Shown here piece by piece: positions 36,220-48,100 of a stretch of DNA of 64,000 nucleotides. The notes under the pieces were generated by a model. It saw only the letters and a program-made list of their open reading frames with translations. It was not told where the DNA came from and searched no databases. Location: the NCBI GenBank assembly GCA_008828725.1, contig MEHQ01004053.1, positions 256,594 to 320,593 of the forward strand. The letters run 5' to 3'. The position numbers and the translations under genes are program-made. This DNA comes from Saccharina japonica (lineage: Eukaryota; Sar; Phaeophyceae; Laminariales; Laminariaceae). Position 1 is the first letter of the stretch. The number at the start of each line of letters is the position of its first letter.

Positions 36220-36339
36220 ATAAGAAATCCAGCTTCGACCATATTTCCTGTTTCTTATGTGGTGTTCATCCTACTGAGACAAGAGAGCCAATCATCCCTG
36301 AAGCAACAGCAGCAGCAGAAGCTTCGGGGTTTTCTCGGC

Positions 36340-38790
36340 TGTAGTAGTAGGTAGTGGGCCGTAGTAGTGGGTGTGGAGTACGTTCCCCGCCGTAGTGGCG
36401 TGGCTATCCCCACTCTCGAGCTGTGTACATTGTAAAGAGCAACCACCATGACGAGGGGCAGGAGCTACGGCTCAGCTACGGGTTTCCTCACCGAAAACGT
36501 GAAAAAATAGAAAGAAAATAGGTGCTGCCAGTCAAATCTGAGAACTCCACACAGACAGCTCCTTACGAGGCGGGGTTTGGCTCAGGGCGAGCGACTAGGT
36601 GAGGGCTACCGGTCGTCGGTGTCGCAGAGTGGATAACTGCCCGCTATCGGGAGCTGGAAAAAGTTGCAGATTTTGGCAGCATCACGTTTGATAGGTACGT
36701 GTGAACTGACGGACGGACTCGTTTTCGTTAATGCTTACAGAAGTCCCAGTGATACTCAGTGGGAATTTTCTGGGATTTTCGTAGTTCTAGGTCTTGGTAT
36801 GTTGAAAGTGTCAGACTCTGAATTTTTGCACTTTCGTGTTTTATTTTTTATTTTTGGCTTTTGTATGTTTGTATGCTGGAATATTTTCGTGTTTGCATGG
36901 TTGTGTTTTGGTATCGGCTGTAGTAGATTTAAAGTGCTATATGGTTCCATTTTTGTATTGTGAATGAATATTTTTGTATTTTTGTACGTTTGTGTGGTAC
37001 TCGAGAAAACATCCTAGGTATGTACTCTACGGAACAAAAGCTTGCCTTGCATAATATCCGGGTAAGGGCATCTAAGTTTTGCAGAGCTCCCAGAAGTCCC
37101 CGACAGGTACCTGTGCGAATGTTGTACCCATATCCGTAGCCGGGCCCGAGTAATTTTTAAAGGGCATGCCCGTACCTCGGGTGTTGCGGCACGGGCATAC
37201 ATGACTTCTAGAAGTCTCGGATACGGCTATGTATGTGGTACATTACTCGCAGACGGTCTGGTACGGGTAGGACCCCAGACAAAACCCCGGGTATTGTTCT
37301 GCACGTACAACGCTTACAGCTGAGAGTAGTAGTTTCTTAGCTGAGACTGCTGTAGGCGGCGTGCACGTGACGATGCACGCCGTCGCTCTCAGCTGCTCTC
37401 GACTGACTATGATACCAAGATAAGAAAGTGGACAAGGACAAATGTGTACCCACCGCGCAATGTCCTTACGGACGGTCTTTCGGCTGGGGCCGAGCGATAG
37501 CAAGCAGGACACCGAGAGAGCGCAAGCGAGGGAGGGAAGGGAAGGGCGGGGGGATATTTAATGGCGAGCGATACGGAGGTTGCAGGGAGGGGGGAGGGGG
37601 AGATGGAGGTCGAATTCTCGTACGTGGCACTCTCTCGCATTCTCCCTGGTTTGATACAAGATACGTGAAACAAACAGAGTAAAATAAGAAAGAGGACGAT
37701 AGCTTGAACAAAAGATTACCGCCTGTGCTGCTTCTGCTGGCTGGTGCGATCGCCTGTGAGCATGCCGCGCGTGAACTCCAGTCTCCGGAGCACCTCCAGC
37801 ATCTTTGTACCTCCGGAGCGCTGTAGTAGTAGGTAGTGGGCCGTAGTAGTGGGTGTGGAGTACGTTCCCCGCCGTAGTGGCGTGGCTATCCCCACTCTCG
37901 AGCTGTGTGCATTGTAAAGAGCAACCACCATGACGAGGGGCAGGAGCTACAGCTCAGCTACGGGTTTCCTCACCGAAAACGTGAAAAAAAGAAAAAAAAT
38001 AGGTGCTGCCAGTCAAATCTGAGAACTCCACACAGACAGCTCCTTACGAGGCGGGGTTTGGCTCAGGGCGAGCGACTAGGTGAGGGCTACCGGTCGTCGG
38101 TGTCGCAGAGTGGATAACTGCCCGCTATCGGGAGCTGGAAAAAGTTGCGGATTTTGGCAGCATCACGTTTGATAGGTACGTGTGAACTGACGGACGGACT
38201 CGTTTTCGTTAATGCTTACAGAAGTCCCAGTGATACTCAGTGGGAATTTTCTGGGATTTTCGTAGTTCTAGGTCTTGGTATGTTGAAAGTGTCAGACTCT
38301 GAATTTTTGCACTTTCGTGTTTTATTTTTTATTTTTGGCTTTTGTATGTTTGTATGCTGGAATATTTTCGTGTTTGCATGGTTGTGTTTTGGTATCGGCT
38401 GTAGTAGATTTAAAGTGCTATATGGTTCCATTTTTGTATTGTGAATGAATATTTTTGTATTTTTGTACGTTTGTGTGGTACTCGAGAAAACATCCTAGGT
38501 ATGTACTCTACGGAACAAAAGCTTGCCTTGCATAATATCCGGGTAAGGGCATCTAAGTTTTGCAGAGCTCCCAGAAGTCCCCGATAGGTACCTGTGCGAA
38601 TGTTGTACCCATATCCGTAGCCGGGCCCGAGTAATTTTTAAAGGGCATGCCCGTACCTCGGGTGTTGCGGCACGGGCATACATGACTTCTAGAAGTCTCG
38701 GATACGGCTATGTATGTGGTACATAACTCGCAGACGGTCTGGTACGGGTAGGACCCCAGACAAAACCCCGGGTATTGTTCTGCACGTACA
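36340..38790. mobile_element. LTR-like direct repeats flanking a 512-bp interior
   Basis: Two copies of a 970-bp repeat (36340-37309 and 37822-38790) start TGTAGTAGTAGG and end GCACGTACA, that is TG...CA as in LTRs, and differ at only about seven positions. Sequence outside both copies is unrelated. The 512-bp interior (37310-37821) has no gag-pol frame, so this would be a very short non-autonomous LTR element. No 5-bp target duplication and no clear primer-binding site or polypurine tract were seen. A recent segmental duplication is the alternative. Paired identical ORFs in the repeats are not genes. Confidence 0.6.
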
Positions 38791-39154
38791 TGCAAAAACC
38801 CAGACTACCTCAAGGTACAGGTCGGTATATAGCCTCCACACCACACATCGCCCGTTTTCATGAAACCCAAGATGATGGGTTACCTATGTCTATACTTCGG
38901 TGTACCGTGCACCTGTGCGTATTTTTCAAATATTCAAAATCTCGTAAATGCAACGTAACAAAAATCATACACACATAAATTCAAAAGTTATAAACTGTAA
39001 ATAAATGTAAAAACATATTTCAAATAAAGGCATACATTAAATTGAAGGGGAGTGATAAATGTGCCCCCGGGGGCACATCTCTTAACGACGCCCCCGGGGA
39101 CCCTTTTTGCTTATTGCGCCCCCGGAATTGGGGCTGATTACAAAGCACACCACC

Positions 39155-39530
39155 ACGAGCGAATACGACGACCGTAGAGCAGCAGACCTGTCTGGGAATT
39201 GTCTACTGCATGTGCTGCTGCGGTGTGTGCTGTAGTTCCGCCGGTCATCGCGTTTCGCGCAATATACAGACGGCTTCGTGTTGTCGATACCCAGGATATT
39301 TCCAGGCATTGGATTTAGGTGCAACATCAAGCTAAAAGTGCCTCTACATGATGCACGCGCCACGAGCGATGACGACGGCCGTAGGGCATTGTCTACGGCA
39401 TGTGCTGCTGTGATGTATGCAGTAATGCCGCCAGGTATCGCTTCTCGCTCGATATACAGACGTGTTTGTGTTCTCTTATTCCCAGGCTATTTTTGGGGGC
39501 ACATCAAGCGAAAAGTGCCTCCGAAAGCAG
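39155..39530. repeat. Two diverged tandem copies, about 205 bp
   Basis: CACGAGCGA...GACGACSGYCGTAG...TGTCTACNGCATGTGCTGCTG...ATATACAGACG...CCCAGG...ACATCAAGC blocks occur twice in the same order. Flanked on the left by a (G)CCCCCGGGG cluster at 39063-39125. Confidence 0.8.
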
Positions 39531-39699
39531 ACTCTAGTACATACATGAAGCACGCTAAACGCCTCACTCCGAAACAAATATTCGGTTTTGCTCAAGAGTG
39601 CTTGTACTCGTTCAGATGACACATATGCAATGAGGTGCATACAAAGGCGTCAAAGAGACCTTACGTTTAATGCAACTCGACATGAATATGACGTGCATA

Positions 39700-40155
39700 T
39701 TGGCGTTAAGCTACAGGCATAGGTGACGTTGTTTGGGATCTTAATCTGTTTATGATGCTTGAGAGCGATAGACGGTGCGGGTCTAGACGTAGGCACATAA
39801 CTGCGCTAAGCGGCAGGCTTAGGTGACGTTGTTTGGGCTGCCTTTGATATTATTCATTTGCGGGATATTGATATGTTTATGATGTGTATGAGCGATGGGC
39901 GTTGAGATGAAAGCGTAGACACGTAATGGTACTAAGCTACAGGCATGCGTGACGTTGTCTTGGCTGCCTTTGATATTCTTCATTCTGGGGATATTAATAT
40001 ATTTTTGATGTGTATGAGCGATGGACGTTAAGGTCAAAGCGTATGCAGGTACTGGTGCTAAGCTACAGGCGTAGGAGACGGTGTTCGGGCTACATTTGAT
40101 ATGTTCCGTTCTGGGGGTATTGATATGTTTAATATGTTCATGAGCGACAGACGTT
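39700..40155. repeat. About 125-bp tandem repeat, 3.5 copies
   Basis: Units run from GCTACAGGCATAGGTGACG through TTTGATATTNTTCATTC and GATATTGATATGTTTATGATGTGTATGAGCGA. Divergence between units is appreciable. Confidence 0.8.
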
Positions 40156-40659
40156 GGGGGTCGTGCTACATATTGCAAGATGGCAAACATAGTACACATT
40201 GGATTGCCATAAAAAAACACGTAAACATGCATGTAAAGGTGCAAGAGTTATTTGTTTTATAGGTGACACACAGACAACGAACGGCGGAGGTTCCAACAGC
40301 AGGATAGTATAGTAATCCGGTGGAGGGCCGGCGTGTGATAGCGGCCTGGCCGAGTTGCGATTATGCCCTGCTAGTCGAGAGGCCTTTGGAACCTCGCCCT
40401 TTTCCTGATAGTTGTCGACACGATTATACCGCAGACTCTCATCATATGTATGATGCGGCAGAACGATAATGGGGGGGGGTGAGGTGCTGCTTTCGGTGGG
40501 TGTTGTGTATCTCAATTTGTTTCACGGGTTCTGGGCGGCACACTCACGAAAAAAATACAATATATGCAATCACGTGCAAGATGTAAAAGCCGATAACAAT
40601 GGTTATACTTTGGTGCGGCGACCAGGAGTACCACATGTCGAACAATATACACGTTTAGG

Positions 40660-41165
40660 TTGTCCGCAGACAACTAATCAGACAACTAATAGTTGTGCAT
40701 GGCCGCAACTACTCAGTAGTTGTCCCAAAACAACTATTAATAGTTGCATAGGCCATTCACCCAGTAGTTATCTGCAGACCACGAGTTGAACAAGTTTTTC
40801 AAGCAGTAGTTGTCTACAGACAACTAGTTGCAAGGTTTTTCACCAATTTGTTGTCTGCAGACAACTAGTTGCACAGGTTGTCAAAACAGTAGTTGTCTAC
40901 AGACAACTAGTTGCACAACTTTTTCAAATAGTAGTTGTCTGCAGACAACTACTGTAGTTGCACAACGTTTTAAACAGTAGTTGTCTACAGACAACTAGCT
41001 GCACAACTTTTTCAAACAGTAGTTATCTGCAGACAACTACTGTAGTTGCACAACTTTTCTAACAGTAGTTGTCTACAGACAACTAGTTGCACAACTTTTC
41101 CGAACAGTGGTTGTCTACAGACAATTAGTTGCACAACTTTTTCAAACAGTAGATGGCTGGCAGAA
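40660..41165. repeat. Minisatellite of perfect AGTTGTCTGCAGACAACT palindromes
   Basis: About eight units of about 60 bp, each with the 18-bp palindrome AGTTGTCTRCAGACAACT followed by AGTTGCACAACTTTTTCAAACAGT. Some units add an ACTACTGTAGT palindrome. The array starts and ends in degenerate units. Confidence 0.9.
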
Positions 41166-41169
41166 AACT

Positions 41170-41350
41170 ACGAATAGTTGTATATAGTTCTACAGGGTGT
41201 GAACATTTTCCATTTTATAACACTGAGGCCAGGGGATTGCTCATCGGGTAGCACTTTTATTTTCTCTCCACAACCTGTTTTTGGAGAGACGTCCTCAAGC
41301 CACCACCCTGAGAAGGAAAAAACACGGTGCACATCTGCCGTGGCATGCTT
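41170..41350 (-). mobile_element. Partial copy of MITE family G (GCTACGATAGAGGTGCACC)
   Basis: Inverted, 5' part only: shows GGTGCACC, the CTCAGGGTGGTGGCTTGAGG block, AACAGG, and AAAAGTGCTACCCGATGAGCAATCCC in family order on the minus strand. Confidence 0.6.
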
Positions 41351-42160
41351 CCGAACGGCTTTCCTGACGGTTGGTTGGCGCATCACGGTTCGTCAACTGC
41401 AATAGAAATATATATATATCCTACTTCTTTCACAGTTAAGAAATACAAGTCTGTCCGGAAATATGGGGATGTGTTGTATAAAAACTGTCCAAACGGCCAA
41501 TATGTTTCGCGACAGGGACACGACAGGGACAGGACAGGGGAAGAGCAGAAATCGACCGGTTGTTTACCTCGATGTTGTAGCGTTTGCCATGCAGCGATAT
41601 ACGTATCGAAAACAACTCGAACGGCTAAACCGACGAATACAAGCAAAAACGCGGAGGCCGCCAAGGGTTCCACAGTTCTCTCTTGAGTAAAATGATAAGA
41701 CTTCATTGGCCATCAACATGGTATACAGAAAGGTCAAACCTATTACAAAGCGAGGGCTCCCCGCCAAAACATGCATACACGCACCATCACACTCCAACGT
41801 ACTGCACAATATGCCGATCGGCGTCGCGGGGTCGCACGCCAACAACGTTTCCTTGCGATTCTATTTTGAACCACTTATATTTGCACGCACCAGGCGTGCC
41901 AGGCAACGCAAGTTACGCACAGTCGCACCATTGCTAAGTGCCTTGAACAAGCACACTCTCGCATACGTCCACTGGTGATGTCATCCATGCTGTTGAAGCA
42001 CGCATGATCGGCTACAGCCCCCCGCCCCCCCCCCTAACGCCGACCCACGTTCTATCTACGTACGCTCGGACCAATGTCGAATAAACTTAAAGTACAAACA
42101 TCATGGGCCAACGAGAGCGCCCTGCTCAAGCCTTCGTCGGGATCCATCGATTCGTACACC
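41351..42160. other. No supported gene; 3' flank of the second gene
   Basis: ORFs at 41327-41686 and 41706-41978 lack known domains. The region follows the stop codon (42161) of the minus-strand anchored protein gene and should hold its 3' UTR and polyadenylation site, but no sure signal was located. Confidence 0.4.
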
Positions 42161-45100
42161 TTACACTGCACCGTATGTACCCAGCGCCGTCGCCAGCACC
42201 AGCCCGACGAATCCACTGGCAATACGGAAAACGGGAGCAGCGGCTAAACGCACACCACCCCCCATCATCGACGTGCCGCCCCCTTCATCAGAATCTGTGC
42301 CTTCGCTGTCGTCGTTGTCGGCGACGGGCGCTGCGGTGTCATCCTAAGGTCGCGCGATTATGGGGTATTTGAGATGCGGGGAAAAAAGGTTCAGGGCCGA
42401 CAACAACGTGTTTGGTTTCTCACGCCTTCTGGACTTGTTTGCGTTCGTTTGCCGTATATCGTGTGTCTCGTGGGTGAAAGTGGTCCATGTTACTTACAGA
42501 TTACCACCGTTAAGCACGAATATGTAATGTTGTTTAAACAAAAAAAAAAGGAAGGACGCGTGAGAGGAGTTTCCGCGACTGTTTTCTCGCTGAATCACGC
42601 CCACATGTATCTTCCGAACCTTTTAGTGTTCAGCTCCTCGTGTTTCTTCAACAAGAATTGATAAGAAGAGCACGGTAAATAGTTGTCTCGGGTGCAAATG
42701 GACCTTAGATGTAGCGAGGAATTATCAAGAGTAGCGGTACATGTCACGTTAAGGTAATCGACGTGTGAAAAAGGGCAGACATGGAGACGACTCATTAAAT
42801 ACCTCAGACGTCGGGGCACTCCCTCCGAGGCGTGTTATCAAAAACTAAACACAAGGCAGACTTCATGTTTAAGAGGCGGATAGAAAGTCTACGGTGCATC
42901 CGCAGGCCGCGTCTTGCGGTTAAAACCGCCGTGTTTAGGTGAGAAAGTTATTGGGAATTCAAACTAGTGTGCGACGATATTATGTAAAGTTTAAAAAGCC
43001 GATCTACAGCGCCATTACACCTGGTTACCGTGTACAAGGCGCACCCTTTGATAAGAGTAGCATGTTCATGTGGTGAACATATTTCTGACTGACTAGTAGT
43101 GTGCTCCTTAACTAAACGTCGTTGGAAAACCGTCCATTTCGGGCGGTTTTATTCCTACTACTGTGTGTACGCTTTTGGACATTGTCGTTCGGGGTGATCT
43201 TTCATATGATGTTATCGAAAATGGGGAGATAATTTTGCGAGAAGAATACAGCTCTTATACGACAATCAAGTGAACACTCTCAGAAAGTTCCGATGCCATC
43301 ATCACGAATCGTACCTTATCGTCAAGCCGGTATTTTTCTTGCTAAACCAGACGGAATTTAGAGGGAGCGAAAACAGTTGGGACTGTGTGTACGATGCGTT
43401 TCTGGGTAGAAAATATGCTGGACATCTGGCTCGAAAGCATCGCATCCGTTAGCGCATTTACTAGGCGTTCTCACGTCGGATTCATGGGTATCGGAACCGG
43501 TCGAGGTAACTCCTCGAGAGTTGGCGGTGCCCGTCGACGAGGACAAAGAGGAAGCATCATCGCAGCTGGTGGCGGCGCCCCCGCAGGCTACCTCGAACAT
43601 CCCGGGAGTGTCCGCCGTTTCGGATGGAAATACCCCGATGTCCGTGTCTCCGTTTATGTCACCTGGTATAGCAATGGTAACAGGAAACACGACAAAATAC
43701 ATTTATACCAGGATCAGGCCTCCCCAGCGAGGAACAGCAAATTGGAAGTACTCCACGATCGTTGCGTCGCGTGTAGAGTCTCGGTCTTCCGCCAGCGCCA
43801 CCGCGATTTCGAAATTATCCAATGATCTAGTCGACAAACACATCTTAGTCTCCTTGACCTGAATACCGCGATGGGAATTACCCAACGACCGAGACAATGG
43901 GTGGATCTTAAGCCTTCCACAAGGGAATCCGCGATAAAAAAAGTCCAAGTCTCGACTCGACAAAAATATATTATAGTCCTTGCGACCGAGAAAGGGCACT
44001 GGAAAGTGCCCAGCGATCGAGTTGAATCATGCATTTTAGGCCTTCATGTCGAGGTACCACAATGGAAAATATCCAATGATGGATTCGATACAATTTCCCT
44101 ACGTAGCCCTTGCGACAAAAGAAGCCAAGGTTGAGAACATCAAGCGATCGAGAATCGGTATATGGATTTCAGGGATTCAGAACGAGATACCGCGATAGAA
44201 AGTACCCAATGCGCGGTTCGATAAGAACACTTTGACGCATGCTACGATAGAGGTGCACCCTGCTTTTGTCGTCTGAGGATGGCCACTTCAAAAGCTCTGC
44301 ACCCCACCCCAAACATGATTACGAATGAAAAAAAAAACGGTTACCCAAATTAACCATTCCAATGGCCTAATTGATACAACGAAAAATATTGCAACAAAAA
44401 AAATCGGAATTCCGACGAGTTTGGGTTAAGGAGCTCCCTCGTTCGGAAACGTTTTCCGCCAAAAACATGCTACCTCTATCGTACTGTAGTACGCGTCCAT
44501 TGTCGCTCCAGCGTGGCGCCCCTTATCGTGGGATGCGTCAGCACCTATACTATATCATGCTCCGACGGACTCCACGACGCATCCTACTACGTTAAAGTAA
44601 AGGTGCACCATGGTGTTTTTCCGTACATTTGCTACAATGGGGACCGATCTATACGCTTCCTTGCCGAGAGAATTTGATCGAAGTTTCAAGGAGTTCCGAT
44701 TGTTGCGTCCATGCCCTTTTGCCAGGCATCTGATATCTGATCGAAGCTACGAGGATTTTGTTTTTACTTTATTTATGGCGTCCACAGTGCACTATTTTCA
44801 GAAAGCCGCAAGAAAACGCTGAGCGCCCATTTTAGCCGCGCGGGCCTTTACTCTCTGCACCACCTGCCATACGAACGACCCCCAAGTACTTATCAGGGTA
44901 TTATTCAATAATTTGTTTGGAAGCATGCTACAGGATTAAGGTGCACCTGCATACAGTACATTTTCTGGGGGTGGTCACTCGAGGACCTCCATACCTGCAG
45001 CGGTCTAAAAACGGATTTTGAAGGCGAAGAAAAGTGCTACCCGAGATGAACAACCTCACGGTTTGAAGTAAAACATGAAACGTACTGTAGCTACGAGAAT

Positions 45101-48100
45101 TAAATCCAGACGGAGTTTGGGTCTGTAAGGAATTCCCCGTCATTTACAAAACGCTTCAGCTCAAAAGTGCTGCCTCCATCTATCGCAGCACGCGTCACAA
45201 CCAGATTGTGCGCTCAGCCGGGACCTAATCCCATAGGGTAGGTACAGTGTTATGTTTTTCCATATGCTTAGTCCCACTGTACCTGATGCCTTCCAAACGC
45301 ATAGAATGGCATACATACTAGTTGAAGCGCAACGCCAGTCGGGTCTGTTCACGTGCAGAAACGAGCGCAACACCAAAGACCGAACCACGTGTGTCTGACA
45401 CCACCACAGGTTCCAACTACACGATTGACAAATGCTAAGGCGGAGGGGTGCCGACGTTTTTCTGCCGTTCCTCAACTAGAGGGGCTCTATACTCATAGTA
45501 AGTAAACAAAACTGAGTTTCGACAAAAACATGAAAGTGCGACCGCGATGAGCACAACTTCCATATGACATGGCCAAGGTTTACGAAATATCGTATCTCAA
45601 ACAAACGAAAAAGGCATTCTGGCGAGTTTGGGTTATATCCCTTTTAAAACTGCACTGTCTGAAACTAATATTTTACTCTCGTTCCAAGTGTTTTGTCCCC
45701 ACATCGGGACTGCAGTCCTAAGTGGGTTAAGGAGCCCCCGTCATTCAGAATATGTTTCAACAAAAAATCCAACCCCTGTCATAGGACGCCTCGATCGCGC
45801 CGTCGTGCTCACATGACCACAACGAGTCGCTCGGGTGCCCGATATTGGCGGAAGGGGAAGATACGCAGGATCGGCTCAGCGTTGAGTCCACCATCAGGCC
45901 CAAATTCCAGATGATAGACTTGTGGCAGTATCCATCCAGTTGTTGAGTGCCGGCAATGGGTTGACAACAAAACATTGTTAGGGCGAAGCCGATGATGTTA
46001 GGTTTGACAAGATCGGCGATTATATGCCTTGGGGCTTTTCACATTCAGGATCTACGTATACCTCAACCTATACCTGACTTCGAGACAACAGCAGAATACG
46101 CTTGACCGCGTTGAGCAATCCCACGAGATAATGTAGGTATATTTGTATACTGGGCAATTTCTCTCATGTGAAAATCTGTCTGTCCTACAAACGTCCTTTG
46201 GCTCAGACCTGCCGCTGACCCTATGGCAGTACGCTTAGTGAGGCAGTTGTGAGAAAGCCGTGCTACGCGAGGGACTGTAGGGCTTGGCGGCAGACCGCCC
46301 CATTTCCTAGTCAGGCTCCCGACCCCCCATTTGTAAGCGAGGTGGGTTTAGCGAAAAACTTGTTGGGCAGAATCAAGAGTCCTCTTCAGCCCACGGGCAT
46401 AACGTACAACAAACTTGTTGCAGCCCAGAAGAACAACGTGGATGGGATATCGAGCCGCTTTGGACGCTACACTAAGCGTAAAACAAAATGCACCTTCCGC
46501 CGAATCCCTCTTCGTGGATTGCACTAAGGCCGCTGCTAACGCTATACCGGGTAATCAGGGTAACGACGCATGCGACGGTATGTGGAAACCCTCTTTTCCG
46601 ATAGGCTTCTCAATTGATAGAGGTATATACTAATAATAAGTCAAAAACATATTTTGGAAGAAACAAAAAGCGGCTACCGGATGAATAGTCCAATGTCCTA
46701 AAAGTACACAATAAGCAATGTTTCAACACGAGGAATGAAAGTCCAACAGTTAAGGGTTAATGAGACCCAATAATTCAGAAACTATTCCAGTCGAAACGTG
46801 CTACCTCTATCAATTGCAGAACACGTCTTACGTATCATTCTTATCGCAATCGAGAAAGGAAAATGCTTAGCGCTAAGATGAGCAATCTTGTGGCTTACGC
46901 TAGGTCTCCACCGAAACTGTCTGCAAAACAAAAACACGATTATTAGAAGTGTCTCATTTGAGAAACCCTATTAATCAGAGCTCCGTCTCGATAGGGATGC
47001 GTGGTCAACGGTCAAACGGCTATGGCAAGCAACCAATGAGTACCCCCCCCATGAGCCGGAACTATTTAGGCCAGGATGTGCAACTAGAAGGACGTCGCGT
47101 ATTTGCCCCATATGGGTAACGCCTAGTTATTTATGAACGTGGCCAATTGATTATAGTATAGAACCCCATATACCTCATCCCAAGACACAATTTTTTTTCT
47201 ATTATTTGCATCCCATTACCTATCTTCGCACTTCTGCCCCTATCCCTCCATAGTCGTAACTCAGATCCGAGTTCACAAAGCAGGCTCTTCTCTCTCCTCC
47301 CCACTACAGCTCGTGACTTGATTTTTATCGCGCAGACGGTTCAGCATTCTCAACGCTCGTCGAGTTTCAACGGATGTTGCTAATTCACGATCTCGCGCTT
47401 TCCGCCAGTCAATAATTGGTTTTGCGAGAAAATGTCTCTACGAGCATGCACATTAGGGGAACTCGGACCCACGACCTTGAATCAAACCGGGACGAGATTC
47501 GCCTGTCATTCCACCGGGGACGCCTCATTCGGATCGAAAATGTAAGGGGAAAGCCCAAGATGAACACCCTAGCTTAGGTATACGAATCGTGAAGGATAAC
47601 GTAAGAACACTCTTGTTTTTGGTTTGAATGATGGCATTCAAACGATATAGACTTGAGTGTATCGGTCAGGCACAAATATTTCGGCTAACAAAGTGTTCCA
47701 ACCATATCGTAGCTTGCGTGGCAAAGTCGTTAGACAAACGTTTTCTACACCCCTCCCGTAATCCACACACTACCCCGTACCTCGGTCCCGCGATTGGTGG
47801 TGGAGGCGGTGGCCATCATCAGTGGCTCTCCCTCTATCAGCTGTTGAGAGAAAAGGGCACAAACGGGTCGTTCGCCGATGGGGCGGAAAGGGTCAATAGC
47901 CTACAAAAGTCAAGTTCGTCTCCGAAACCACCAATGGGTGGTCCTGAATGAGTATGAATGGCCCTCTCTTGTCTGCACAACATTTCGCAGCAGATGTTCG
48001 GATTACGAGGTCGGTGCAGAGTGCCATGGCAGTACTTCAATAGCACTGCGTCCGTACATGGGACCTAGTACATGGGGCGAGGGAGATTAAAACCCTGTCG

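Noticed and set aside
36664-38444. Identical 99-codon ORF pair rich in Phe and Cys
   Set aside because: Both lie at the same place in the LTR-like repeats; AT-rich composition explains the frame.
43462-43862. Plus-strand exon reading over the Ser/Thr-rich segment
   Set aside because: A plus-strand frame is open too, but the minus strand has the better acceptor and donor (CCAG|GTGAC, GAC|GTGAGA) and joins in phase with the acidic, hydrophobic last exon.
45757-45975. Coding exon of the surface protein gene
   Set aside because: All three minus frames and one plus frame are open; no border pair gave a phase that could be tied to the supported exons.
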